Below, in pieces: positions 53,193-61,275 of a DNA stretch of 64,000 nt; position 1 is the stretch's first letter, and the number at the start of each line of letters is the position of its first letter. The translations under genes were made by a program, and so were the position numbers. The DNA lies in contig NZ_JADEVT010000001.1 in NCBI RefSeq assembly GCF_030466625.1, positions 62,001-126,000 of the forward strand, given 5' to 3'. Source of the stretch: Nocardioides sp. ChNu-153. GTDB lineage: Bacteria > Actinomycetota > Actinomycetes > Propionibacteriales > Nocardioidaceae. The notes beneath the pieces were generated by a model. It saw nothing but the letters and a program-made list of their open reading frames with translations, ran no database searches and was not told the DNA's origin.

Positions 53193-54026
53193 TCAGGAGG
53201 CGCGGCGCTGCGTGGCCGCGGGCGCGCCCACGACCTCGCGCAGCTGGCGCAGGATCCCGGCGAGGAGCCGGGACACCTGGGTCTGCGTGATGCCGAGCTC
53301 GTCGGCGATCTCCTGCTGGGTGCGGTCGTTGAAGTAGCGCAGCATGAGGATGCGGCGCTCCCGCTCGCCCAGCTGGCGCAGCGCGGGGCGCAGCGTCTCG
53401 CGGGCCTCGATGAGCTCCTGCTCGGCGGCCGGGTCGACCACCGTCTCCTCGTGCCGCGCACCGACGCCGGTGGGCAGCGGGGCGTCGAGGGAGACCGGGC
53501 GGAAGCAGCCCTCGGCCGCGAGCGCCTGCTCGACGACGTCGACCTCGATCTCGAGCTCGCGGGCGATGACCGCCGCGGGCACGTTCTCGCCGTGGTCGCC
53601 GGTGAGGCGGTCACGGGCCCGGATGACGGCCGACTGGTTCTCCTGCACCTGGCGGGGCGGGCGGACCATCCAGCCGTGGTCGCGGAAGTGGCGACGCAGC
53701 TCGCCGCGGATGCACGGCACGGCGTACGTCAGGAAGTCCTTGCCCTGCGTGACGTCGAAGCCGTCGGCGGCCCGGACGAGCGCGAGGTAGGCGACCTGCT
53801 CCAGGTCCTCGATCGGGATGCCGCGGTTGCGCTGGCGGGCGGCCAGCGATCGGGCGACACCCATGTTGGCGACGACCAGCTCGCGCAGCGCGGCGTCGCG
53901 CTCGGCCTGGTCGGTGGCACGCCCGGCGGCCTCGAGGCTGGCCGCGGTGGCCGCGCGCCGCTGCTCACGCTCGCTCTGGCGGGCACTGGTGACGGGGGTG
54001 GTGGGGGACAGTTCTTCGTTGGGCAT
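53193..54026 (-). CDS. SigB/SigF/SigG-type RNA polymerase sigma factor
   Basis: 277 residues. Region 2 has LVVANMGVARSLAARQRNRG, IEDLEQVAYLALVRAADGFD and AVPCIRGELRRHFRDHGW. Region 4 has LRYFNDRTQQEIADELGITQTQVSRLL. This is the group 3 stress/sporulation sigma type that is normally held by an HATPase anti-sigma factor and freed by a STAS antagonist. No anti-sigma gene is adjacent, but suitable proteins are encoded at 26-28 kb. ATG 54026 is preferred over an upstream start whose extra residues look non-coding. Confidence 0.92.
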   Translation of the reverse strand: MPNEELSPTTPVTSARQSEREQRRAATAASLEAAGRATDQAERDAALRELVVANMGVARSLAARQRNRGIPIEDLEQVAYLALVRAADGFDVTQGKDFLTYAVPCIRGELRRHFRDHGWMVRPPRQVQENQSAVIRARDRLTGDHGENVPAAVIARELEIEVDVVEQALAAEGCFRPVSLDAPLPTGVGARHEETVVDPAAEQELIEARETLRPALRQLGERERRILMLRYFNDRTQQEIADELGITQTQVSRLLAGILRQLREVVGAPAATQRRAS

Positions 54027-54303
54027 CGTGGATCCTGAGCCTCGAGTGCCTGGCCAGCCCGCGGCTTGAGCTGGAAAGAACGAGATCAGCGCTTGTGGCG
54101 CCACCCACCGAACCTAGACCCATCCAGCCGGTCTGGACCAGTCGGAAGGCGAATCATTCCGGAAGTTCCCACCTGGTGAGCCGGTGGGGCTGGGACGCGC
54201 GGAGATGGGTACCGCCCCGGCGCGTGGACCGCCTGCGCCCGGATCCGGCCCCTGGACCCCGCCCCTGGACCCCGCGCTCGGACCCCGCGCTCGGGCCGCG
54301 GTC
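54027..54303. promoter_or_regulatory. Sigma-factor upstream region
   Basis: 277 bases without a gene. The first 130 bases are AT-richer and on the minus strand contain a TAGGTT -10-like box near 54115. Bases 54250-54295 hold a tandem GGACCCCGC-like repeat. No clear terminator for the isochorismatase-like gene was seen. Confidence 0.4.
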
Positions 54304-54867
54304 TCAGGCGCCCGACAAGGTCCCCGTGACGTCGTCCACGCCGACCCCCGGCTGGTGGTAGCTGCTCCCCAGGTGGTCGAGCGCCCGCACGTGCGTGTCC
54401 GGCGACGGCGAGGCGATGGCGTCGATGACGAGCACCGTCTCGAAGTCGTGGGCGTAGGCGTCGAGGGCGGTGGCCGCGATGCAGGACTCGGTCGAGATGC
54501 CGCACAGCAGCAGGCGGTCGACACCCCGCTCGCGCAGCAGGTCCACCAGCTCCGTGCGGTGGAAGGCGCTGTCGCGGGTCTTCTCCAGCACCACGCCGTG
54601 CGGCGGGCCCACCTCCGGCAGGCCCGGGAGCCGGGCCGCCTCGTCCGAGCCGCGCAGCAGGAACGGCTTGTCGTCCTCCAGCATGTTGCGGGCCCACGTG
54701 CTGCGGTCGTGCTCGTGGACGGTCACGACCTCGACCACGAGCGCGCCCGCGTCGAGGGCGGCGCGCACCAGCCGCGAGCAGGCGTCGACCAGCGCCGGCC
54801 GCTGCTTTTCGAGCTCCGGCGCGCTGAAGTACCCCTGCTGCATGTCGATCATCAGTACGGCGTCCAC
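54304..54867 (-). CDS. Isochorismatase-family cysteine hydrolase
   Basis: 187 residues. The catalytic triad is D8 (LMIDMQQGY), K96 (EKTRDSAF) and C129 (GISTESCIAATALDAY). Family members hydrolyse amides (nicotinamidase, N-carbamoylsarcosine-type) or isochorismate; the substrate is unknown here. The start GTG 54867 lies 150 bases from the divergent SDR gene. Confidence 0.88.
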   Translation of the reverse strand: MDAVLMIDMQQGYFSAPELEKQRPALVDACSRLVRAALDAGALVVEVVTVHEHDRSTWARNMLEDDKPFLLRGSDEAARLPGLPEVGPPHGVVLEKTRDSAFHRTELVDLLRERGVDRLLLCGISTESCIAATALDAYAHDFETVLVIDAIASPSPDTHVRALDHLGSSYHQPGVGVDDVTGTLSGA

Positions 54868-55017
54868 GACGGGGCTGGTACCCGAGCCCGGGACGCGTCA
54901 TGCCGCGGCGGGTGCGCGCTGCGGGGCCGGGGTACCGGCCGCGCGGACGGAGCAGACGACGACTGCCGGACCGGCAGACGAGGAACGACGCCCGCGGGCG
55001 TCGGGGAGGAACGAGAC

Positions 55018-55875
55018 ATGGCAGACGGTTACCCGGCCCAGCAGCAGGAGCCCCCCGGCCTCACCGACGAGATGGAGCCCCGCCCCGACCACGGCGAGGA
55101 GTCGTACGTCGGGCACGGCCGGCTCGAAGGCCTGGTCGGGCTGATCACCGGCGGTGACTCCGGCATCGGTCGGGCGGTGGCGCTGGCGTACGCGCGGGAG
55201 GGCGCGGACGTCGCGTTCACCTACCTGGCCGCCGAGGAGCAGGACGCCCGGCAGACCGTGGCGCTCGTCGAGTCGGCGGGACGTCGCGCGGTGGCGATCG
55301 AGGCCGACCTGCGCGACTCCGCGACGTGCGACGCCGTGGTGGAGCGGACGGTGGCCGAGCTCGGCCGCCTCGACGTGCTCGTCAACAACGCCGGGTTCCA
55401 GATGGCGCGGGGCGAGGGCATCCTGAACCTCGACGACGAGCTGCTCGACCGCACGCTGAAGACGAACCTCTACGCGCTGTTCTGGTTGACCCGCGCCGCG
55501 GTCCCGCACCTGAAGGAGCGCGGCGGCAGCATCATCAACAACTCCTCGATCCAGGCGTTCGACCCGTCGACGAGCCTCCTCGACTACGCCTCCACGAAGG
55601 CGGCGATCAACAACCTGACGGTCAACCTCGCCGCCGAGCTCGGCGAGCACGGCATCCGCGTCAACGCGGTCGCGCCGGGTCCGATCTGGACGCCGCTGCA
55701 GCCTGCGACCCAGCCGGTCGAGAAGATCGAGCAGTTCGGCTCGGACACGCCGCTGGGCCGGGCCGGCCAGCCGGCCGAGGTGGCCCCGGCGTTCGTGTTC
55801 CTCGCCTCGCCGGCGGACGCCAGCTACGTCTCCGGCACCGTGCTCGGCGTCACGGGCGGCAAGCCCGTCTTCTGA
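55018..55875 (+). CDS. Short-chain dehydrogenase/reductase, general-stress-protein type
   Basis: 285 residues. NAD(P)-binding TGGDSGIG near residue 44, NNAG, Ser in INNSSIQAF, and catalytic Tyr-Lys in YASTKAA. The N-terminal PPGLTDEMEPRPDHGEESY extension and overall length match the YghA/GSP39-like SDR group often seen in stress regulons. ATG 55018 follows GGGGAGGA. The 142 bases before it contain a small GCCGG/CCGGC hairpin. Confidence 0.9.
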   Translation: MADGYPAQQQEPPGLTDEMEPRPDHGEESYVGHGRLEGLVGLITGGDSGIGRAVALAYAREGADVAFTYLAAEEQDARQTVALVESAGRRAVAIEADLRDSATCDAVVERTVAELGRLDVLVNNAGFQMARGEGILNLDDELLDRTLKTNLYALFWLTRAAVPHLKERGGSIINNSSIQAFDPSTSLLDYASTKAAINNLTVNLAAELGEHGIRVNAVAPGPIWTPLQPATQPVEKIEQFGSDTPLGRAGQPAEVAPAFVFLASPADASYVSGTVLGVTGGKPVF

Positions 55876-55894
55876 GCCCGCGCGGTGCGGCGGG

Positions 55895-57799
55895 TCAGCC
55901 GTCGTAGCTGCGGGTCGGCCAGAAGCCGCTCGTGGTGTCGTTGCCGCGGGCCCGGCTCCAGCTGTTCCAGAGCACGACCCCGACGGTGTGACCGGGGCCC
56001 GACGATCGGTCCCAGCGGCCCACGACGGGCTGGTAGAAGGGCGCGCTCGAGGAGCTGCCGACGGGGAAGCTGGTGCCGGCGCCCGTGCAGGTGACCTCGG
56101 CGCAGGCCCGCAGGTGGAAGGTGCGGGTGCTCGGCTGCCACAGGCCCAGCTCGTCGCGACCGTTCCCGTCCCAGTCGCCCGCGACCGGCTGGTAGGCGAT
56201 GCGGCCCGACCCGAACTTGAAGCTCGTGGTGCGGGTGGCGCTGTTGCGCAGGTGGAAGGTCTTGTCGGTGAGGTCGAGCAGCCCGAGGTCGTCGATGCGG
56301 TCGCCGTTCCAGTCGCCCACGTAGGCCTGGTAGCGGCGGGCGTTGCTGCCGAACTTGACCGCCACCGTCCGGTTCGCGGTGAAGCGCTGGTGCAGCGTCG
56401 CCGTGGCGGGGTCGTAGGCGCCGATCTCGTCGATGCCGTCGCCGTTCCAGTCGCCGGCCACGAACTGCCAGCCGTCGCGGCCGAAGGTGAGGATGCGCTC
56501 GGCCTCGCCCGCGCCGGGGGCGACCCCCGAGGTGCCGGCGTCGGTGGCCTGGTCGGTGAGGTGCACGCGGTTGCCGAGCACGCCGGCGGGGGTGTCGACG
56601 CCGTCCCCGTCCCAGTCGCCGGCCAGCACCTGGTCGAACTGGCTGAACCGGCCGTAGCCGCGGGCGATCGCGTCACCGGGCACGAACTGCTCGGGGCGCA
56701 GCGAGCGCAGGCGGGTCTGGTTGAAGGTGCCGGACGGCGCGACGCCGATGCGGGGGTCGCGCTTGACGTGGCCGCCCTGGTCGACCCACTGGCCCCGGTA
56801 GGTGCAGTACGTGCCGCGGATCGGGTCGGTGTGGCGCACGGTCGGCGGGCCCCACCACAGGTCGTTCCTCGTGACGTTGCCGCGCCCGTCGAGGCAGTAG
56901 GGCTGCACGGCGGCCGGGCCGTTCGGCCAGTTCAGCGTGGCGCCGAGGGTGATGTTGTCCTCGATGAGCGCCGCGGTGGTGTCGAAGGCGACGCGCACGT
57001 TGTTGAACGCCCCGACGAGCGTGTTGCGCCGGATCGTCACCCCGGTCGGACCGCCGTCCGGGTTGTCCTGCCGGTCGCGACCGAGCTTGATGTTGGCGCC
57101 GTTCGAGGCGCCCGCCAGGATGTTGCGCTCGATGTATCCCGGACCGGCGCCGCGGTCGGTCTCGACGTACATGATGTGGTCCTGGTCGCTGCCCTGCCCG
57201 CGCCCGCGGTTCGAGTAGACGAGGTTGTGGCTGAAGGTCCAGTCGGCCGGCTTCCCGTGGATGCGCACGAGGCCGTAGGTGCCGTAGCAGCAGATCTCCG
57301 CGTTGCGGAACACCCAGCCCGTGCCGCCGAGCATCTTCACCAGGTACTGCGGCCGGCTCCCGGTGGCCACCACCCCGTTGCCGCCGACGTTGAGCCCGTC
57401 GAACGTCCAGTACGCCGCGTTGTCGATGCCCAGGGGGACCGACAGGAAGACGTCGGGCCCGGTCGCCTTCACCGTGATGCGCGCGTCGGCCGTGCCGGCC
57501 TGCAGGCGGGGGCGGATGACGCCGTCGCCGTTCCCGTCGCCGTACGTGCCCGGCGCGACGAGCAGCGTGTCGCCCGCCTGCAGCCGGCCCATCGCCGTGT
57601 CCAGGTGCTGCCACGGGGCACCCGCGGAGCCGTTGTTCGTGTCGCGCCCGTTCGGGGAGACGTGGAGGACGCGCCCGGGAGCGGCAGCGGCGGCCGCGGA
57701 CGCGGTCGTCGTGGCGGGGAGGGTGGACGCGACGAGCGTCGCGAGCACGAGGAGGGCGGCACCGAGCAGCGACTGCCGGCGCCGGGGGAGGGTGTGCAT
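55895..57799 (-). CDS. Secreted right-handed beta-helix protein with FG-GAP-like repeats
   Basis: 634 residues. A Sec signal (RRRQSLLGAALLVLATLVAS then Ala-rich cleavage region) is followed by a parallel beta-helix domain (about 45-400) with polysaccharide-lyase-like coils such as TIRRNTLVGAFNNVRVAF. The C-terminal 230 residues hold four clear Asp-rich repeats of type GDWDGDGxDxxG and a fifth decayed one (GRWDRSSG), a calcium-binding FG-GAP/VCBS-like pattern. It is probably an extracellular polysaccharide-binding or -cleaving protein. ATG 57799 has TAGCAT seven bases upstream, so the transcript is likely leaderless. Confidence 0.85.
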   Translation of the reverse strand: MHTLPRRRQSLLGAALLVLATLVASTLPATTTASAAAAAAPGRVLHVSPNGRDTNNGSAGAPWQHLDTAMGRLQAGDTLLVAPGTYGDGNGDGVIRPRLQAGTADARITVKATGPDVFLSVPLGIDNAAYWTFDGLNVGGNGVVATGSRPQYLVKMLGGTGWVFRNAEICCYGTYGLVRIHGKPADWTFSHNLVYSNRGRGQGSDQDHIMYVETDRGAGPGYIERNILAGASNGANIKLGRDRQDNPDGGPTGVTIRRNTLVGAFNNVRVAFDTTAALIEDNITLGATLNWPNGPAAVQPYCLDGRGNVTRNDLWWGPPTVRHTDPIRGTYCTYRGQWVDQGGHVKRDPRIGVAPSGTFNQTRLRSLRPEQFVPGDAIARGYGRFSQFDQVLAGDWDGDGVDTPAGVLGNRVHLTDQATDAGTSGVAPGAGEAERILTFGRDGWQFVAGDWNGDGIDEIGAYDPATATLHQRFTANRTVAVKFGSNARRYQAYVGDWNGDRIDDLGLLDLTDKTFHLRNSATRTTSFKFGSGRIAYQPVAGDWDGNGRDELGLWQPSTRTFHLRACAEVTCTGAGTSFPVGSSSSAPFYQPVVGRWDRSSGPGHTVGVVLWNSWSRARGNDTTSGFWPTRSYDG

Positions 57800-57869
57800 G
57801 CCCGGGATGCTAGGCGTGACCGAGGACACCTGTCGCCGGAAGAGCCCAGATGTCACCCGGACGGGCGGC

Positions 57870-59498
57870 TCACAGCCCCGACGCGGTGCGCTCCAGCACG
57901 GGCTCGAGGTCGAGGCCCGCCGGCAGGGTGCCGAACGCGCTGCCCCAGTCGCCCGCGAGGCGGGTCGCGCAGAAGGCGTCGGCGACGGCGTGCGGGGCGT
58001 GGCGCACGAGCTGGGCGCCCTGGAAGACGAACGCCATCCGCTCCACCACGCGCCGGGCCCGCAGCTCGATGTCGTCGAACGACGTCAGCTCCTTCTTCAG
58101 GTCGCCCAGCGCGTCGTCGTACCGGCGGTCGGCGCCCGTGGCGAGCTCGGCCTCGGCGAGGAAGGCGTCGAGGGTGTGCGGCTCGCGGGCCAGCGCGCGC
58201 AGCGCGTCGAGCGCGGCGACGTTGCCCGAGCCCTCCCAGATGGAGAGCAGGGGCAGCTCGCGGTAGATCCGGGCGAGGTCGAAGTCCTCGACGTACCCGT
58301 TGCCGCCGAGGCACTCCATGGCCTCGCCGGCCGCCATCGGGGCGCGCTTGCACACGGCGTACTTCGTGACGGCGAGGGCGATGCGGCGCAGGGCCGCCTC
58401 GCCCTCGTCGCCGCGCACGGCGCGGTCGTTGGCGCCGGCGAGCCGCAGCGCCGCGGTGGTCGCCGCCTCGGACTCGATCGCGAGGTCGGCCAGCACGTTG
58501 CGCATGAGCGGCTGGTCGACGAGCGCCCGGCCGAAGGCGTGGCGGTGGCGGGCGTGGTGGGCGGCCGCGACGAGGGCGGTGCGCATGCCGGCCGCCGAGC
58601 CCAGCACGCAGTCGAGGCGGGTCATGTTGACCATCTCGACGATGGTGCGCACGCCGCGCCCCTCCTCGCCGACGAGCCAGCCGGTCGCCTCGTCGTACTC
58701 GATCTCCGACGACGCGTTCGAGCGGTTGCCCAGCTTGTCCTTGAGGCGCTGGAAGCGCAGGGCGTTGCGCTCGCCGCCCGGCAGCACCCGGGGGAGCAGG
58801 AAGCAGGACAGGCCGCCGGGTGCCTGGGCCAGGGCGAGGAAGAGGTCGGACATGGGCGCCGAGGTGAACCACTTGTGGCCCACCAGCCGGTAGGAGCCGT
58901 CCGCCTGGGGCGTGGCCCGCGTCGTGCCGGCCCGCACGTCGGAGCCGCCCTGCTTCTCCGTCATCGACATGCCGGCCGTGAGGCCGCGCTTCGTGGTGGG
59001 CTCGCGCAGCACCGGGTCGTAGACGCGGCTCGTGAGCAGCGGCTCGAAGCGCGCCGCCAGCTCGGGGTCCGCCCGCAGCGCCGGGACGACGGCGTAGGTC
59101 ATCGAGATCGGGCAGCCGTGGCCGGCGTCGACCGACCACGCGAGGAACTTCGCGGCCCGCGCGACGTGGGCGCCCGGGCGGTCGTCGGCCCAGGGCGCGC
59201 CGTGCAGCCCGTGACCGACGGCGGTCTCCATCAGGCGGTGGTACGCCGGCACGTACTCCACCTCGTCGACCCGGTGGCCGTAGCGGTCGTGCGTGTGCAG
59301 CCGCGGCGGCACACGCTCGGCGAGGCGGCCCCACTCCTGCGCCTCGGCGGAGCCGGCGAGCCGGCCGAGCGCGTGCACCTCGTCGAGCGCCCAGCCCGCG
59401 CCCTCGCGCTCGAGGCCCTCGAGGAGAGCGGGGTCGTGGGCGGTGTCGTGCCCCGTCAGCGGCGGGACCTGGTTGACGACGTCGTGGGTGGCGGCCAT
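57870..59498 (-). CDS. AidB-like acyl-CoA dehydrogenase
   Basis: 542 residues, the long form of the family. GMSMTEKQGGSDVRAGTTRA and ECLGGNGYVEDFDLARIYRE are AidB/isovaleryl-CoA-dehydrogenase-like motifs; SIWEGSGNV is also typical. AidB-type proteins are linked to alkylation stress; the reaction of this copy is unknown. ATG 59498 has TAACGT (59505-59510 on the minus strand) six bases upstream. It is divergent from a PaaX-like regulator. Confidence 0.9.
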   Translation of the reverse strand: MAATHDVVNQVPPLTGHDTAHDPALLEGLEREGAGWALDEVHALGRLAGSAEAQEWGRLAERVPPRLHTHDRYGHRVDEVEYVPAYHRLMETAVGHGLHGAPWADDRPGAHVARAAKFLAWSVDAGHGCPISMTYAVVPALRADPELAARFEPLLTSRVYDPVLREPTTKRGLTAGMSMTEKQGGSDVRAGTTRATPQADGSYRLVGHKWFTSAPMSDLFLALAQAPGGLSCFLLPRVLPGGERNALRFQRLKDKLGNRSNASSEIEYDEATGWLVGEEGRGVRTIVEMVNMTRLDCVLGSAAGMRTALVAAAHHARHRHAFGRALVDQPLMRNVLADLAIESEAATTAALRLAGANDRAVRGDEGEAALRRIALAVTKYAVCKRAPMAAGEAMECLGGNGYVEDFDLARIYRELPLLSIWEGSGNVAALDALRALAREPHTLDAFLAEAELATGADRRYDDALGDLKKELTSFDDIELRARRVVERMAFVFQGAQLVRHAPHAVADAFCATRLAGDWGSAFGTLPAGLDLEPVLERTASGL

Positions 59499-59560
59499 GG
59501 CGCGACGTTACGCTTTTCGTCACGACTGTGTCCACAGATGTAACCCGGCATGATGGCCCG
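59499..59560. promoter_or_regulatory. Divergent operator region AidB-like / PaaX-like
   Basis: 62 bases, AT-rich. The minus strand carries the leaderless TAACGT box. The plus strand has CATGAT six bases before GTG 59561. CTGTG-TC-CACAG (59526-59537) is an inverted repeat, and a longer GTTAC...GTAAC pair spans 59507-59544. A likely site for the PaaX-type repressor. Confidence 0.6.
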
Positions 59561-60292
59561 GTGCCGCCGCCCCCGACCCTGAGCGCCCGCTCCGTGGCGC
59601 TGAGCCTGGCGCTCGGCGCGCACCCCGAGCGGCTCGGGGCCGGCCAGCTCGTCGCGATGGGGAGCACGGTGGGCGTGCCGCCCGCGACGATGCGCGTGGC
59701 CCTGACGCGGGCCGTGGCGGCGGGCGACCTGCGGCGCGACGCCGACGCGACGTACGCCCTCGGCGACCGGCTGGTCGCCCGCCAGCGACGCCAGGACGAG
59801 GCGGTCACCGACGCGGAGCGGGCGTGGGACGGCACCTGGGAGACCGTCGTCGTCGTCGTCGCGGGACGTCCCGCCGACGAGCGGGCGGCGCTGCGCCAGG
59901 AGCTGGCCGAGCACCGGCTCGCCGAGCTGCGCGAGGGCGTGTGGATGCGCCCGGCCAACCTGCGGCGGGCGGCGTCGTACGCCGCGTCCCCCGTGGTGGA
60001 GGCCCTCCTCGCGCGCCCGCAGGGCGAGCCCGCCGGCCTGGTGCGGCGGCTGTGGGACCTCGACGGGTGGGCGGTGCGCGGGACCGCCGCGCTCGCCGAC
60101 CTCGAGCGGGCCGCGGCCCCTGCCGACCGGCTGGCGGCGGCCGCGGCGCTCGTGCGCCACCTCGCGACCGACCCGCTCCTGCCCACGGCGCTCCTGCCGC
60201 CCGGGTGGCCGGCCACGGCCCTGCGGGCGGCGTACGGCGCCTACCGCACCGAGCTGCGCCACCTCGCCCCCGCCGGCGGCGAGCGGGGGTAG
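59561..60292 (+). CDS. PaaX-family transcriptional regulator
   Basis: 243 residues. The N-terminal winged helix (SVALSLALGAHPERLGAGQLVAMG, MRVALTRAVAAGDL) and the long C-terminal part are PaaX-like. PaaX represses phenylacetate genes through CoA thioesters; here it more likely controls the divergent acyl-CoA dehydrogenase. GTG 59561 is preferred over in-frame GTG 59528, because the upstream bases are AT-rich and carry the divergent promoter. Confidence 0.85.
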   Translation: MPPPPTLSARSVALSLALGAHPERLGAGQLVAMGSTVGVPPATMRVALTRAVAAGDLRRDADATYALGDRLVARQRRQDEAVTDAERAWDGTWETVVVVVAGRPADERAALRQELAEHRLAELREGVWMRPANLRRAASYAASPVVEALLARPQGEPAGLVRRLWDLDGWAVRGTAALADLERAAAPADRLAAAAALVRHLATDPLLPTALLPPGWPATALRAAYGAYRTELRHLAPAGGERG

Positions 60293-60352
60293 CGTGCGGA
60301 ACCGCTGCCGGGTCACCGGCCGCGCTGCGCCCCTCGACCCCCTGGAGGACCC

Positions 60353-61195
60353 GTGACCTCGTCGCCGATCGCCGTGACGGGCGTGACCGGGGCCCTCGGC
60401 GGCCTCGTCGCCCGGGAGCTCGCGGGCCGTGGCGTCGAGCAGCGCCTGCTCGCCCGCAGCCCCGAGCGGGCGCCCGAGCTCCCCGGCGCGACGGCGGTGC
60501 GCTGCGACTACGCCGATCCCGGGGCGGCCGTCGCCGCGCTCGCGGGGGTCGGCACGCTGTTCATGGTCTCGGCGTCGGAGACCGAGGACCGCGTCGACGT
60601 GCACCGCGGGTTCGTCGACGCCGCCGTGGCCGCCGGCGTGCGGCACGTCGTCTACACCTCGTTCGCCGCCGCCGCTCCCGACTGCACCTTCACGCTCGGG
60701 CGCGACCACTTCGCGACCGAGGAGCACCTCCGGGCCAGCGGGATGGCCACGACCTTCCTGCGCGACAACTTCTACCTCGACGTCTTCCCCCTCTTCGTCG
60801 GCGAGGACGACGTGCTGCGCGGCCCCGCGGGCGACGGACGCGTCGCTGCGGTGGCGCGCGCCGACGTCGCCCGCGCCGCCGTCGCCGTGCTCCTCGCGCC
60901 CGACGACCACGTCGGCCGCACCCACGAGCTGACCGGTGCCGAGGCGCTCACGCTCACGGAGGTCGCGACGCGCATCGCGACGGCCACCGGCCGCCCGGTG
61001 ACCTTCCACGACGAGACCGTCGAGGAGGCCTACGCGTCGCGCCGCCGTTGGGGCGCGCCCCGCTGGCAGGAGGACGCCTGGGTCTCGACGTACACGGCCA
61101 TCGCTGCGGGCGAGCTCGCCCGCAGCACCGACGCCGTACGCGCCCTGACCGGCCGCGACCCGCTCACGCTCGACGCACTGCTCGCTGGCGGCTGA
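60353..61195 (+). CDS. NmrA/QorB-like NAD(P)-binding protein
   Basis: 280 residues. Rossmann motif VTGVTGALGGLVARELAGRG at the N terminus, LARSPERAPEL as the adenosine-phosphate contact region, and YTSFAAAAPDCTFTLGRDHFATE in the NmrA/SDR-a pattern. Either a quinone or NADPH reductase of QorB type or a redox sensor. GTG 60353 follows TGGAGG. Confidence 0.85.
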   Translation: MTSSPIAVTGVTGALGGLVARELAGRGVEQRLLARSPERAPELPGATAVRCDYADPGAAVAALAGVGTLFMVSASETEDRVDVHRGFVDAAVAAGVRHVVYTSFAAAAPDCTFTLGRDHFATEEHLRASGMATTFLRDNFYLDVFPLFVGEDDVLRGPAGDGRVAAVARADVARAAVAVLLAPDDHVGRTHELTGAEALTLTEVATRIATATGRPVTFHDETVEEAYASRRRWGAPRWQEDAWVSTYTAIAAGELARSTDAVRALTGRDPLTLDALLAGG

Positions 61196-61219
61196 CTCCT
61201 AGGTCGCCGCCGCGACGCC

Positions 61220-61240
61220 AATCGTGCGCATGATTAGTAT
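61220..61240 (+). promoter_or_regulatory. Promoter and near-perfect palindrome before fprB
   Basis: AATCGTGCGCATGATT (61220-61235) is a 16-base palindrome with one mismatch, immediately followed by a TAGTAT -10 box (61235-61240). It would block RNA polymerase if bound. The gene starts at 61276 after CGGAGAG. Confidence 0.6.
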
Positions 61241-61275
61241 GGTGCTCGTCACGCCGGACCACGACGGAGAGCACC

